64,000 bases of DNA, taken from positions 1,033,163 through 1,097,162 of the forward strand of contig CAJNDS010001113.1 of NCBI GenBank assembly GCA_905221605.1. The letters run 5' to 3'. Below are positions 1-12,500 of the stretch, piece by piece; positions within the stretch are counted from its first letter, which is position 1, and every line of letters begins with the position of its first letter. The notes under the pieces are model-generated. The model made no database searches and had not been told where the DNA came from. It saw only the letters and a program-made list of their open reading frames with translations. Both the position numbers and the translations under genes were made by a program. Source of the stretch: Symbiodinium natans (lineage: Eukaryota; Sar; Dinophyceae; Suessiales; Symbiodiniaceae).

Positions 1-148
1 TTGTTATAGTAATTACTGGCATCACAGCGATACTTGCTGTAAGAGTTACAATGGCTGTGGTCAACACCGTGAGACTAAGTGACTACACAAACCTCATCAA
101 AGTAATGCAATCGCACTCATTTGACGCCATTGAGCCAAAGAACTCTAC

Positions 149-486
<338 letters not shown>

Positions 487-1752
487 GGCGTCGCGTTCTT
501 AATTGATCGCAGGGGTTTTGTGGCATGCAATTTTCGTGTTAAGAGACCAAAACCTCGGTATTTACAGTGTTTCCTGGCTTTGTCCGTTTACGGACACGAA
601 AAATGGATGTGTAAAAAGTCGCGCAAACTACTTTCAACTACTTTATGCGCAGGAGGAAAACATCGGTATTTACAGTGTTTTCGGGCTTCAAAAACGGTCA
701 ATTACAGGGCCTATTTTGCGCAGACGTGTTCTCAGAACAGAGGAAAAGATCGGTATTTACAGCGTTTCGCGGGTTTTTTTTAAGATGTGGCCAAACTTGT
801 CCTTAAACCCGAACGCCTCCAGCAAGCCGAACAGTCGTGCACCCTGAAATCCGAAACCCCGAAACCTGAAGCAAGCCCAAGAGTCGTGCACCCTTAAAAT
901 CTCAACCCCACAGCGTCAAGCACGTCCCCAGAAAAAACACAAAACATCTGGAGCCTGAAACCCCAAACCCCATGTGTACCCTGAATGACAAAGCAGTCCC
1001 ACAGTGCACCCCCTTAAACCTTAAATCCCATAGAAAAAGCCCAAAAGTCCTTTCACCTTACAGCCTCAACCCCAAACCCTTCCCTTAAACCCTCAACCCC
1101 AAATCCCAAAAAAGCCCAGAAGATCCCTAAACCCTCCACTGTGAATCCCAAAAAGCCGAAAAGATCCCGAAACCCTCCACTGTGAGCCCAAAAGGTCTTA
1201 CCCTTAAACCCTAAACCCCAAATCCCAAAAAACCTCAAAAGGTCTCTACCCTCAAGCCCCAAACCCTAAACCCTCCACTGTAAGCCCAAAATGTCTTGCC
1301 CTGAAACCCTAAACCCCAGATGCCAAAAAAAACCAAAAGATCTGTAGGCTGAAACCTCAAACCCCATATTTCCACTGGAAGCCCAAAAGGTTCCCAAAAA
1401 AGCCCAAAAGATCTGTACCTGCAAACCCTAAACCCTCCACTGTGAGCCCAAAAGATCTTGCCCCTAAACCAACCAAAAAAACAGAGGAAAACAGTAGACA
1501 GCGTGGTCAAGCGTGCACAAAGCCCAGCACGACCCCCATGTGTGCACAAAGCACAGCACGTAATTACCCCCCCACCCCCCCCCCCCCCAACCCCTCAGCA
1601 TGGTCATGTGTGCACAAAGCACAGCACGTAATTACCCCCCCCCCACCCACCCCCCCCACCCCCCCCAACCCGTCAAACGCAGAAAAAACCAGAGAAAACG
1701 ATAGAAAAAGTCAAAAAACAGCAGAAAACACCATGATCAGTTAAGAGCGTGT
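487..1752. repeat. 1.6 kb tandem unit, copy 1 (unique part)
   Basis: Begins GGCGTCGCGTTCTTAATTG directly after the (CTA)n run. About 350 bp of unique sequence carry three copies of a 17-mer, followed by about 600 bp of degenerate CCCTAAA-like text (variants of AAACCCCAAACCC and AGCCCAAAAG), C-rich tracts, and the next (CTA)n array. Almost identical to 2098-3479, offset 1611 bp. I see no convincing gene in it. Confidence 0.9.
556..767 (+). repeat. Three copies of CGGTATTTACAGYGTTT (tandem unit copy 1)
   Basis: The 17-mer occurs at 556-572, 664-680 and 751-767, in one orientation. Sequence between copies is not repeated, so it is a spaced motif and not a simple tandem repeat. Confidence 0.85.
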
Positions 1753-2097
<345 letters not shown>

Positions 2098-2166
2098 GGC
2101 GTCGCGTTCTTAATTGATCGCAGGGGTTTTGTGGCGTGCAATTTTCGTGTTAAGAGACGAAAACCT

Positions 2167-2378
2167 CGGTATTTACAGTGTTTCCTGGCTTTGTCCGTTT
2201 ACGGACACGAAAAATGGACGTGTAAAAAGTCCCGCAAACTACTTTCAACTACTTTAGGCGCAGGAGGAAAACATCGGTATTTACAGTGTTTTCGGGCTTC
2301 AAAAACGGTCAATTACAGGGCCTACTTTGCGCAGACGTGTTCTCAGAACAGAGGAAAAGACCGGTATTTACAGCGTTT
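2167..2378 (+). repeat. Three copies of CGGTATTTACAGYGTTT (tandem unit copy 2)
   Basis: 17-mers at 2167, 2275 and 2362, at the same spacing as in copy 1. Confidence 0.85.
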
Positions 2379-3173
2379 CGCGGGTTTTCTAAGATGTGGC
2401 CAAACTTGTCCTTAAACCCGAACGCCTCCAGCAAGCCGAACAGTCGTGCACCCTGAAATCCGAAACCCCGAAACCTGAAGCAAGCCCAAGAGTCGTGCAC
2501 CCTTAAAATCTCAACCCCACAGCGTCAAGCACGTCCCCAGAAAAAACACAAAACATCTGGAGCCTGAAACCCCAAACCCCATGTGTACCCTGAATGACAA
2601 AGCAGTCCCACAGTGCACCCCCTTAAACCTTAAATCCCATAGAAAAAGCCCAAAAGTCCTTTCACCTTACAGCCTCAACCCCAAACCCTTCCCTTAAACC
2701 CTCAACCCCAAATCCCAAAAAAGCCCAGAAGATCCCTAAACCCTCCACTGTGAATCCCAAAAAGCCGAAAAGATCCCGAAACCCTCCACTGTGAGCCCAA
2801 AAGGTCTTACCCTTAAACCCTAAACCCCAAATCCCAAAAAACCTCAAAAGGTCTCTACCCTCAAGCCCCAAACCCTAAACCCTCCACTGTAAGCCCAAAA
2901 TGTCTTGCCCTGAAACCCTAAACCCCAGATGCCAAAAAAAACCAAAAGATCTGTAGGCTGAAACCTCAAACCCCATATTTCCACTGGAAGCCCAAAAGGT
3001 TCCCAAAAAAGCCCAAAAGATCTGTACCTGCAAACCCTAAACCCTCCACTGTGAGCCCAAAAGATCTTGCCCCTAAACCAACCAAAAAAACAGAGGAAAA
3101 CAGTAGACAGCGTGGTCAAGCGTGCACAAAGCCCAGCACGACCCCCATGTGTGCACAAAGCACAGCACGTAAT

Positions 3174-3392
3174 TACCCCCCCCACCCCCCCCCCCCCCAA
3201 ACCCTCCCCCCACCCCCCCCACCCCCCCCCCCCCCCACCCCACCCGCCCCCCACCGCCCCACCCACCCCGCCCCACCCCCCCCCACCCCGCCCCAACCCC
3301 CCCCCACCCCCCCCACCCCCCCCCACCCCCCCCCACCCCCCCCCCACCCCCCCCCCCCCCCCCCCCCCCACCCCCCCCCCCACCCCCCCCAA
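3174..3392. repeat. Expanded poly-C/CCCCCACC tract
   Basis: About 220 bp of C-runs broken by single A, G or AA. The first unit has a much shorter tract at the same place (about 1567-1670). Produces spurious Pro-rich and Gly-rich ORFs on the two strands. Confidence 0.95.
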
Positions 3393-3479
3393 CCCGTCAA
3401 ACGCAGAAAAAACCAGAGAAAACGATAGAAAAAGTCAAAAAACAGCAGAAAACACCATGATCAGTCAAGAGCGTGTCAC

Positions 3480-3710
<231 letters not shown>

Positions 3711-3832
3711 ACATCTACATCTACATCTACATCTACATCTACATTTGCATCCACTACATCTACATCTACATCTACATCTACATCTACATCTACATCTACA
3801 TCTACATCTACATCTACATCTACATCTACATA
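3711..3832. repeat. (CATCTA)n hexanucleotide array
   Basis: About 20 copies of CATCTA abut the CTA array, with one variant block (TTGCATCCACTA). The hexamer probably arose from the neighbouring trinucleotide by slippage. No gene is seen between here and the first telomere-like block at 4132. Confidence 0.93.
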
Positions 3833-4131
3833 CAACACGCTTACACGCTGAGGCTCCCGGCCACTTCCCGCAGGTTGAAGAGCCGGTCCACGTGTGGCGG
3901 GAAGACTTTGCCCTGAGGCGATCTTTTCCCCGGCCGGCCTAATCCAAACAAAACACGGAAACCCCAACGGAACCCGCGGCGCCCTAAACCCTAAACCCCA
4001 AAGCCCTCCCCTCTGCTCTCCTCCCCAAAGCCGAAACCCCTGCCTCCACGGCGATGACACGAGGTGGGTCCGTTGAGCTTGTCAGCGGCCGCCTCTGTGC
4101 GCTAGCAGGCTTGCGGAACCCTTGAGGAACC

Positions 4132-4188
4132 TTAGGGTTTAGGGGTTTAGGGTTTAGAGTTTAGGGTTTAAGGTTTAAGGTTTAGGGC
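4132..4188 (+). repeat. Telomere-like TTTAGGG array
   Basis: Short degenerate array of TTTAGGG variants. Sequence 4190-4700 is unique and I recognise nothing in it. Confidence 0.85.
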
Positions 4189-4705
4189 CCCTATAGCGAA
4201 TGCCGCGTGGTGGCTGGGTAGCGGTCCGAGTTAGCGGGAATCTCTCGTCGAAGCATTGAAGTCCTCTACATCCACGCCGTGTAGCAACTCAACACACTGT
4301 GGGATTTAGGCCCCTGTACCCTCTCAGGGAGTATATAGGGCCCTCATTCCCTCATTGCCTACCAAGAACCAGGGGGACTATAGGTTCACTTTCCGAGGGG
4401 CGCCAGATGCTGAGAGATGCTCTCTGCCAACGCTTTGGCATCGTCACAGTCCTGAGAGGCACAAACACCGAAGCTCACAACGCAGGCAAAGCTTCGCCTT
4501 AGCACAATTAAAATACAAAGGGAGGCTAAGGATAGCTGAGGATACCTACACACCTGGCGTACTCGTCTTAGAGGAAAGTGACTGGGCCATTGAGTGGGGG
4601 AGAATGCGAGAGCGCCTGAGCAGGAGAGCAAGCCCCCACTAGCCCCCACGCAGCGAACATCGAACCACCCCAACAACCCCTGAAACTTGCCCCATCCTAC
4701 TCCCA

Positions 4706-4858
4706 AAGAAACCCCAAACCCCAAACCCTGAACCCTCAACCCCCCAAACCATAAACCCTAAAACCCTGAATCCCAAGGCCGCAACCCGAAACCCCAAACC
4801 CTGAACCCTAAATCCCCCAAAACCCTGAACCCTAAACCCTCAACCCCAAACCCTCAGC
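4706..4858 (-). repeat. Degenerate CCCTAAA array
   Basis: CCCTAAA, CCCCAAA and CCCTGAA units in mixed register. Confidence 0.85.
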
Positions 4859-5008
4859 GCTATAATGCTCCAAATGCCTCAGGGTGGCTGCTGGGGGCTG
4901 GAGCGCCAACTCCACAACCCAACAGCCAAGGCTGGCCTCCGGAAGCATCCGTTGCTTTGGGGTTTCGGGTCTATGGTTTAGGGCACCCTGGATTGACAAG
5001 TAGGGTAC

Positions 5009-5105
5009 GTAGGGTTTGGGGTTTGGGGTTTAGGGTTTAGGGTTTAGGGCTTAGGGTTTAGGATTTAGGGTTTAGGGTTTAGGGTTTAGGGTTTGGGTTT
5101 CGGGT
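5009..5105 (+). repeat. TTTAGGG array
   Basis: About 13 units with TTTGGGG and TTTCGGG variants. 5110-5450 is unique and unassigned. Confidence 0.9.
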
Positions 5106-5454
5106 TGTGAGTATCCGAAATGACGTCCTAACCAGCCCTAAAGCTCTCCTACGCCCCAACACCCAACACCCTAAACCCCCTAGCCTCCGACATGTTCAGC
5201 GAAAGAGCTTCCTGGTCTAGCATGGAGACCAAGTCACCTTGCTCTGTCTGCGGATAAGGAGCTTTGCTGAATTCGCTGTTGGCCAAAGCATGCTTAACAT
5301 GGGCTCAGCAGACATCGTCTATGCAGGCAGGTGTCCATACCACTGCATGCAACAGAGGCTGCCGACGGCGGGCAGCGAATCCTCCCCGATCCTGCATTGG
5401 ACCTGCGAACTTTCCAGCAAGGCGAGCCTATCATATCATATACTTGCATAGACG

Positions 5455-5675
5455 TATATATATATATATGTATATACATATATACATATACATATTTATC
5501 TACTTATTTATTTATTTATACACATATGCATGCGACACTACTCTACTCTACTCTACTCTTCTCTTCTCTACTCTACACTAAACCACACCATGTCTAAATC
5601 TCTATATATGTGCATATGCATGTGTGGATATATAGATATATGTGTTATATGTATATATATATATATATATAACCA
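5455..5675. repeat. AT-rich simple repeats (TATA, TTTA, CTCTA)
   Basis: Runs of TATATA, TATTTA and CTACTCTACTCT, then a second TATA-rich run to about 5672. No genes. Confidence 0.85.
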
Positions 5676-5707
5676 TTTGGGGTCCGAAGAAACCCTCCGG
5701 GCCCGGC

Positions 5708-5824
5708 GAAAAGGAAGGAGAGCTTTCGTCGGCTCGTCTGTGCCTTCTCCCGGCTCTCGGCCAGGGCCAAGAGCTCCGCCTCCAAGGGCCGCACGGCCAC
5801 CACCTCCACCGGCTGAGCCGGGCC
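5708..5824 (-). CDS. Candidate 39-residue exon, cytoplasmic-tail type
   Basis: A minus-strand open block starts after the acceptor CATCCGCAG and reads PAQPVEVVAVRPLEAELLAL, then an Arg/Lys-rich helix-like end (KAQTSRRKLSFLF). It stops at a possible GC donor. Its length is 117 bp, a multiple of three. No family recognised. It is the most downstream of a chain of small minus-strand candidates between 8.2 and 5.7 kb. Confidence 0.4.
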
Positions 5825-5892
5825 CTGCGGATGCTTTGAGGGTTTTTGGGGGGTTTTTTGGGGGGCATTCTTCTTGCGGCTTTTGGGGGGGT

Positions 5893-5999
5893 TGCTTTAA
5901 GGGTTTTTTGGGGGTTTGGGGTTTTTAGGGTTTACGGTTTAGGGTTTAGGGTTTAGGGGGTTTTTAGGGGTTTTTGGAGGTTTGGGGTTTTTAGGGTGC
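5893..5999 (+). repeat. Degenerate TTTAGGG/TTTTGGGG array
   Basis: Telomere-like text with expanded T and G runs. Confidence 0.8.
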
Positions 6000-6035
6000 G
6001 GGCAGGGGGCAGGCTCGCAGACCCTGCCAACACAC

Positions 6036-6077
6036 CCGAGCCTCAGGGCGGAGGTTTGAGATGCAGCGGGCCAGGAC
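6036..6077 (-). CDS. Candidate 14-residue micro-exon
   Basis: Strong acceptor TTCTTTTGCCAG, then VLARCISNLRPEAR, then GTGTG as donor. 42 bp, phase 0-0. No function assigned. Confidence 0.35.
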
Positions 6078-6265
6078 CTGGCAAAAGAATCTTTGGTCCC
6101 CCACATACATATATGAATATGTATATACATCTTATATATGTGTGTATATATATATATGTGCTTAAATCATTCTGTTTTTATCTCTCACTAGTATTCCTAC
6201 TGCTATTGTTGAGGGGATGTGCAAGAAGATTTGGAGTGATGCGTTCCATGTTCTGTTCTTCCGAC

Positions 6266-6334
6266 CTCTGGCCACGCGTCCCCGAATCGCCGCATTGCCT
6301 GCGCCGTCACCGGCAGCCTCACGGCGGACCACAA
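6266..6334 (-). CDS. Candidate 23-residue exon
   Basis: Minus-strand block reading LWSAVRLPVTAQAMRRFGDA, ending GAG|GTCGG. 69 bp, phase 0-0. No family recognised. The block next to it at 6433 is telomere-like. Confidence 0.35.
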
Positions 6335-6432
6335 CTCGGGTTTCAAATTTGGGGTTAGGGCGAAATTCTGACACAAAAGGGTACTCCCATTGTCGGAAAG
6401 CCCCACGTGGGCAGTTTCAAAAATTAGGGCTT

Positions 6433-6484
6433 CAACCCTAAACCCTAAACCCCTAAACCCTAAACCCTAAACCCTAAACCCTAA
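6433..6484 (-). repeat. CCCTAAA array
   Basis: About 7 units, lying between two candidate micro-exons. Confidence 0.9.
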
Positions 6485-6540
6485 TTTAGAGAACTACCCC
6501 ACATGGAAGAAGACGGACATCGTGACCTTGAGGCTCACAC

Positions 6541-6585
6541 CTGACCCGAGGCCAAGTCATCCGGCTTCCGCTCTGCAAGGCGCGC
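6541..6585 (-). CDS. Candidate 15-residue micro-exon
   Basis: Acceptor GCGAG|GCG and donor CAG|GTGTGAG frame ARLAERKPDDLASGQ (45 bp, phase 0-0). The donor is a good match to a GT consensus. No function assigned. Confidence 0.35.
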
Positions 6586-6623
6586 CTCGCAAGAACGCTT
6601 GCCAAGCAAAATACGGGGTGTCG

Positions 6624-6718
6624 GGTTTAGGGTTTAGGGTTTAGGGTTTAGGGTTTAGGGTTTAGGGTTTAGGGTTTAGGGGTTTCGGGTTTAGGGTTTA
6701 GGGTTTAGGGTTTATAGG
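6624..6718 (+). repeat. TTTAGGG array
   Basis: About 13 units with one TTTCGGG variant. Begins about 40 bp from a candidate exon acceptor. Confidence 0.92.
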
Positions 6719-6867
6719 GTGGAACCCAATCGAACAGAATTTAGCTGAACTTCCACGCATGGAAAGTTGGAGCTAGTGATATATATCATTCTCTGAAAAT
6801 CCTTCACAACAATTCTCGCCCCACCCCCCCCCCCCCACCCCACCCCGGAAAAAATATGCGAAACCTT

Positions 6868-6905
6868 GGCCCTAAACCCTAAACCTTAAACCCTAAACCC
6901 TAAAA
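6868..6905 (-). repeat. Short CCCTAAA array
   Basis: Five or so units, after a C-rich run at 6820-6845. Confidence 0.85.
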
Positions 6906-6917
6906 GTCGGAGCCGTC

Positions 6918-6964
6918 CTGCGGAGCGAAGCAGCGACCAGCTCGTCCGGGGCCGATATCGACGC
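6918..6964 (-). CDS. Candidate micro-exon
   Basis: After GGACAG the minus strand reads ASISAPDELVAASLR and then meets a possible GA donor (AG|GACGG). Weak by itself. Listed because it lies in the exon/telomere-repeat alternation of this region. Confidence 0.25.
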
Positions 6965-7306
6965 CTGTCCGCGGGCTCACGAAGGACAATCTCATGAAGC
7001 TGCAAGAACCCGTTGCAACTCTTCCGTCGAACTACTTGACAAGACGGCAACTTGACACATTCTGGTCACAGCAACCGGCCCCGAAACCCCCAACACAATC
7101 CCAAACGCGAACTTTCTTGGGGCCCCCCAAAGTCTGCCCCACTCTCTCACGCCTCTTCTCGCGGCACCAGCTCCCCGGACAAAGTGCCCAAGGGCAAGGC
7201 AGGCTCCCGGCTGCCTGCAGGGCTCTTAAGAGGGAAGGAGAGACCTACTTCTTTGCTCGTGTGTCTCCAGTGGGACCTCATGGTGCGTAGGGCATAGGGG
7301 CATAGC

Positions 7307-7413
7307 GGCCCCTTGAACAGCCGGAGCTGCAAAACAAGACTCTGAAGGATGGAGCCTTGCGCGGGGGTCTCCGACTCTTCGTGTGCTTCCGCATCCTTCG
7401 CCGCCTCCCTCTC
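7307..7413 (-). CDS. Candidate exon, Glu-rich helical
   Basis: After TTTTCTTGAG the minus strand reads EREAAKDAEAHEESETPAQG, then a Leu-rich helix (ILQSLVLQLRLFK). The 3' boundary is approximate. Composition suits a cytoplasmic tail or coiled coil. No family recognised. Confidence 0.35.
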
Positions 7414-7493
7414 CTCAAGAAAACACAACGCTGAGGAGCTACTTTAGAGTCAAAGACATCATGTCTGCTGCGAGGCCCTCACCTTCCAACATC

Positions 7494-7611
7494 CCCTAAA
7501 CCCCAAACCCTAAACCCTAAACCCTAAGCCCTATAAGCCCTACATCCCGAACCCTGAGCCCTCTAAACCCCAAACCCTAAACCCTAGCCCTAAACCCTAA
7601 ACCCCAAACCT
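7494..7611 (-). repeat. CCCTAAA array
   Basis: Mixed CCCTAAA/CCCCAAA units broken by CCCTATAAGCCC. Confidence 0.9.
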
Positions 7612-7640
7612 CCGGTCTCCTGCACCAAAACCTCGGGAAC

Positions 7641-7723
7641 CTGCAGCGCTCTCGGCGCTCGCGCTTCTTCGGCTCGGAGGTCAGGCGGCTTCTCGAGGGG
7701 CCGCTTGAAGGTCACTGGCCCGC
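7641..7723 (-). CDS. Candidate 27-residue exon
   Basis: Acceptor GCGAGAG|GC (the AGAG|G form seen in the upstream gene) and donor CAG|GTTCCC. Reads GPVTFKRPLEKPPDLRAEEA and ends with an Arg-rich helix. Confidence 0.35.
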
Positions 7724-7968
7724 CTCTCGCAGAGCTACATAATGTAGTGACCTAGTAATAAGATAATAACGACGCAATATAGGAGTACAGTTATATACTA
7801 TGCCCACATCATACTGCAGCTATAACATAGTCATGAGATACTCAGAATTCGCATGACCCTCTAAACTCGCTCTTCTGAGAACACCTCTTCAAGCTTGAGA
7901 AACCCGACACATCTCGGCTCCGCAAGTCGATCACACCTTTGCTGTCACGGACCTCTTATCTTCTCAAG

Positions 7969-8135
7969 GGGGTTTAGGGTTTAGGGTTTGGGGTTTAGGG
8001 TTTGGGGTTTAGGGTTTAGGGTTTAGGGTTTAGGGTTTAGGGTTTAGGGTTTAGGGTTTAGGGTTTAGGGTTTAGGGTTTAGGGTTTAGGGTTTAGGGTT
8101 TAGGGTTTAGGGTTTAGGGTTTAGGGTTTAGGGCA
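7969..8135 (+). repeat. Long TTTAGGG array
   Basis: About 23 near-perfect copies, one of the longest pure telomere-type arrays in the window. Confidence 0.97.
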
Positions 8136-8146
8136 CCCCGGCGGCG

Positions 8147-8232
8147 CCGCTGGCAGGATTTTTGTTGGGTTCCGGGCCTTGTTTGGCGGACCTCCTGGGG
8201 GGCGGCCAGCGCAGCAGCAGCGGATCGTCTAC
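8147..8232 (-). CDS. Candidate exon, basic/Pro-rich tail
   Basis: After TTTTGAG the minus strand reads VDDPLLLRWPPPRRSAKQGP and continues Asn/Ala-rich up to the telomere-like array about 10 bp away. The 3' boundary is approximate. Confidence 0.3.
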
Positions 8233-8472
8233 CTCAAAAGCCATGCGCACACCAGGAAGAGCGGAAGGGGGTTTAGGGTTTAGGGTTTATTTTTAGGGAA
8301 TAGCGGGAAAAGAGCAAGAAGCACGCATGCCATGCGTCCTTTTGCCCGAGCTGCACGTGGAAAAAACCTGACCATCCTGGCCCTTGGCACCCGATACCAC
8401 AACTATCTAGGCATACTGTATACCATGCAAGCATCCCCAAAATGTTTATGGCCAGGATTCTGCCACAGTGGT

Positions 8473-8546
8473 ACCCTAAACCCCCAAATCCTAGCCCTAA
8501 ACCCTCAACCCTCATCCCTCAACCCTACACCCTAAACCCTAAACCT
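8473..8546 (-). repeat. Degenerate CCCTAAA array
   Basis: CCCTAAA, CCCTCAA and CCCTACA variants. Confidence 0.85.
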
Positions 8547-8675
8547 TCCGGATAAGAGGCCACGGGTACCAGGGCGCCCCCTTGCAGCAGACCGGCCCGC
8601 CGCGCTCCCTCGGCGCGCACAGCGCCCGGGAGGCGGACGGCTTCCCACCGCGGCATCGGATCGGGGGGGGGGGGG

Positions 8676-8769
8676 GGTTTAGGGTTTAGGTTTGGGGTTT
8701 AGGGTTTAGGGTTTAGTTTAGGGTTTATATAGGGTTTGGGGTTTCGGGTTTGGGGATCAGGTTTAGGAT
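8676..8769 (+). repeat. TTTAGGG array after poly-G
   Basis: A G-run at 8663-8676 leads into degenerate TTTAGGG units. 8770-9450 holds no block I can assign. Confidence 0.88.
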
Positions 8770-9454
8770 TTAGGTCTCAAATTCAGGATTCCTGAAGAAA
8801 AGAGATGGGAAGCTCCCTGGGTAGTGGCTAGAGGCAAACTATGCTGGCACTTTGGCTGTATGATAGGCTTGCCTGTGCCCCGGTTGACTCTTTCCTCTCC
8901 TGTAAGAAAAAGAAGGGGCGCGCGGTACCAGAGTGGCATCTCGTGCGGCTTTGTTTGGTCGCCGTTCTCTTGGCGGTTCGTCACATTGGGAGTCGTAACC
9001 CGCAAACAGATCGGCTTTATGGGAAAAGCCGGAAACGCTGAAAAGTGGCAGCGTGTCCGATGAGACCAAAGCCACATTCACGAATGGGAGGCCTGAATCC
9101 AAATCCAGCCCCCCTTGGTCACCAAGTCAGAGTGGATGATGCTGCCTTGAAGCGTGCATTTGGGGGAGTCGTCTCGAAGGGCAAACTACTGCACTTCCTT
9201 ACAGCCCTGAGCTGGGCTTTGCAGGTATGCACCGAAAAAAGTGATGCGGTCGCCAAGCTTCGCTAAGCCTGTTTAGGAACGTTCTTCGACATTCTTCGCT
9301 TGGAGTAGCGTTTGCAGCGTCCCTGAGAGGGATACAAGGCTTCATGGGTTCCTTAGGAGAACCCCCCAAGAAATCGCGCCACCCCCCCGTTCGGTCCTTC
9401 TTTTTCCTCGCAACATCCAGCGCTTTGGGCCGCTCACTGCGGTGCTCATCGGCG

Positions 9455-9505
9455 CTCGTCGTACAGGGCCCGGGCGATGGCCACGATCATGGCGGTCGAC
9501 ACGCC
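9455..9505 (-). CDS. Candidate exon, possible membrane segment end
   Basis: After CTTTTGCTCAG the minus strand reads [17 protein letters not shown]. Hydrophobic with a charged end, phase 0. The 3' boundary is approximate. Listed as a possible last membrane segment. Confidence 0.35.
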
Positions 9506-12500
9506 CTGAGCAAAAGCGGCTCAAAGCGACGCCAAACGGCCCGCGCACGTGGTTCGCATGGCGGGCTTCACGGCAGGTTCACATGTTCACATATGGATGT
9601 CACAGCCCTTTCTTCAACGTCCACCCAACCCCTGAATTACCAAAACTCACCGAGAGCCTCTTCTGAGAATCCTGCGAGCCCCCCAAATTACGAAAAGCCG
9701 GAGCCTTCCCGAGGCCAAGGCGGCCAAGTGAAGGCTCTACGCCGAGGCTCCGAGGCAAGGACACAGATCATGTAAAGCAGGGCGGCCTGTTCACGCAGTT
9801 CAGGGTTTTGGGTTTGGGGTTAGGGCTTAGGGTTTCTCAGCATATGCCCTCAGAAGGCCCGAATACGAGCGCATTGCAGTCCAGAACATGAAGTCGGCTT
9901 GGTCCTGCACGGCGCCGGAGTGGGCCCAATGGAAGTCGTTGGCCACCAAGCCTTGGCTAAAAATTACTTCGAAAGTTCTCCCCCGTGCTGCGGCTAGGCG
10001 TTGGCATAGGTACTTTATGGTACTTTGCAGGGTCTTGTCGAATAGTACACACTGTGTGATTTTACTGCGGAGCGTACGGCGGGTCCGTGTCGAGGTCTTT
10101 GCGCATGTGCACTGCAGCCTTTCAGGGAGCAGGCTTTGCCACCGGGCGGCACGATGTCATGGTCATTATGGCCAATGCCACAAACAAAAGAGCCATCTCG
10201 AGCTGGTTCCAAAAATCCACCTGATGGGGCGTGAGGCAAGAATTGGGGGGTTTCCCTAGGGGTTTTAGGGGGTCGCTTGGCCATGATTTGGGTCAACCCA
10301 CGGTAGGGGGGTGCCCAGGGCACATGCCGAAACCCTAAACCTTAAACCCCAAATGCAACTTGCCATTGTCCAGTGGGGCTTGGGCATCAATACCCCACTC
10401 CTCGAAGCGGCTGGCAACAGCTAGTGTTTGCAGGCGGTAGGAAACACAACAACTCACAGACGGTTGCCGAAGCCTTTCTAAAGGCTTCTAAAACCCTGCA
10501 CCCTAAACAAAGCCTTAAACCTTACAGCCTAAACCCTAAACTGCACCTGCATTCCACACCAGGGCACGAAGTCCCTCGCAACGGGCCCTCTTGACCCGGT
10601 GCCCCACACCAGGAACCCTGATGCCTCTAGGGTTTAGGGTCTTTAGAGTTTAGGGCATGGGAAGAAGCTTTATTGCTGGCGATGGCTCGCGAGTGGGCTT
10701 TTGGGCTCTTGGGATCGTGGCTTTTTTGTTGCAGGGCTCAGGACTTGTGCTTTGCTTCCAGAAAATTTAGGCGGCCTTGTCGGCTTGTCCCTCTAGCCAA
10801 CAACATCCCCTTCTCGGTTTAAAGTTCAGGGCTTGCCAGCCAACACCTCCTTTTCGGTTCTAGAGCTTGCCGGCTAATATCTCTCTTGGCTGTCCTATGC
10901 AACGCATGCTTTTGTCTTGGGGGTTGGTGTTTTGTCATGTCTGCTTTGGTATGAACGTGTGTCACTTGTTCCCGCTAGTGTATGATGTGTAAAGGCGCTT
11001 TGTGAAGGCAAGAAGGGGCCGATTTGTACATGACGGGCGTGTCATCTGCGTTAGTGCCCGTGGTTGCGGAAGGCCTTGTCCGCCAGGCAAAGCCGGCAGC
11101 CGCGATCAAAAGCCGAAACCACCACGAAAATGAAAGCCCACAACTCAGACAGCAAATCACAACTCCAGCATCTAAAACCAGACCTGGGACCTGGGACCCA
11201 GGAGAGGGGCCTTGTATGGCTGGTAGTGGACATAGAGGAACAAGGATGCGATGAGAATCAGGCTCACCGCGCCCATCTGGAGCGCCTCGGATTTCCAGAT
11301 GCCACGAAACCGCCCCCCCCCCCCCCCCCGTTCCCAGAGGCAAGAGGCCTCTGCCCCTTTCTCCAACCCGCCCTTATGATGTTTAGGGTTTAGGGTTTAG
11401 GGCTTAGGGCTTAGGGCTTAGGGCTTGGGGTTTCGGGTGCTTAGGGTTTGAAAGAAAAACGGCAGGGCACGGAGGAACCAAGCTTCGGCTGGAACAACTG
11501 TGTTTCCAGATGCCGGGGCCAACCCCGAAAAATCCCTCGGCCCAAAGAGGAACTTAACAAAAAACACCAGCCCTCTATCCCAAGACCCGAAACCCAAAAC
11601 CCTAAACACGAAACCCGAAACCCTAACCCTTTTCTGGACTTGGGGCCATTGAGGCCAAGGTTCTGGGGATATGGACACAGGCAAGAGCGCCGGCACGAGG
11701 CCCAGAAGCATCTTCCGGCACAGCCGCTCCACCTGTGGAGGGCTGCTTGTTTTGGGGTTCCTTTTGTGGTCGAGCGGGCTTTGTATAGGGGGTTTAAGTT
11801 TAGGGGCTTAAGGGGTTTTTTGGGTTCAGGGTTGGAATTTAGGGTGGGTTTGGGGCTGAGGGTTAAGAGTTGGTCGGTCTAGGGCTGTTAACAGGCATTT
11901 AAGCGTGAAGGGGCTTGGGGCATAACTTGCGCGGCAAGGACCCTTTACCACTCTAACCGGCTTCTGGCCGAAAAAGGCGTCTCGAACAAGCAGACCCTGA
12001 TCTGGTCTCGCAGAAACTTGTGGGCCACCACCCCTGCCCTCCGTTGTGGACCTGCCCGAACCGCTTGGAGAAGCCACAATCCGATGCCGTGGGGTTTCCA
12101 GGCTGCGGGCCCCTCCCACACAGACCATAGGACTCGTCTGCGACGCGCATGACCCCGCATTGGGCCAGCCCGGCCAGGCGACCATGTCGCAAGAACTGCG
12201 GATGCTGCACGATGCGGGCACATGGGGCATCTTGGGGTGTAGTCCTAAGTCCTATTGTGTTTTGTTCGCCCATCCTCCCAAGCTGCACAGCTGGGCTTGT
12301 ACGAGGCCATCAGGTAGGCCACGTGCTGCTGGAAGGGCTCCTTGCGGGTCCGCACCTGAGCTGGCAAAAGCAGATGCCGTGATGCCTCTGCCAGGTTCTT
12401 CCCAGAGCCAGAAAGGATCGACCCCTGACTAAACTCCCTTCCCCTCACAATTGTTTTGTCTGCAAAGCTTCTGCCTACAGGTGTGAGCACTCAAGCTTCT

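Larger units (their letters stand above)
2098..3479. repeat. 1.6 kb tandem unit, copy 2 (unique part)
   Basis: Second copy of the 487-1752 block with a few substitutions. It differs mainly by a greatly expanded poly-C tract near 3174-3392. Its 3' end again runs into a (CTA)n array. Confidence 0.9.

Noticed and set aside
2844-3392. Gly-rich 180-residue ORF and Pro-rich partners
   Set aside because: Produced by the poly-C tract; the shorter tract in the first unit gives no such ORF.
9888-9960. Possible exon [20 protein letters not shown] on the minus strand
   Set aside because: Protein-like, but its acceptor phase does not fit the neighbouring membrane exons.
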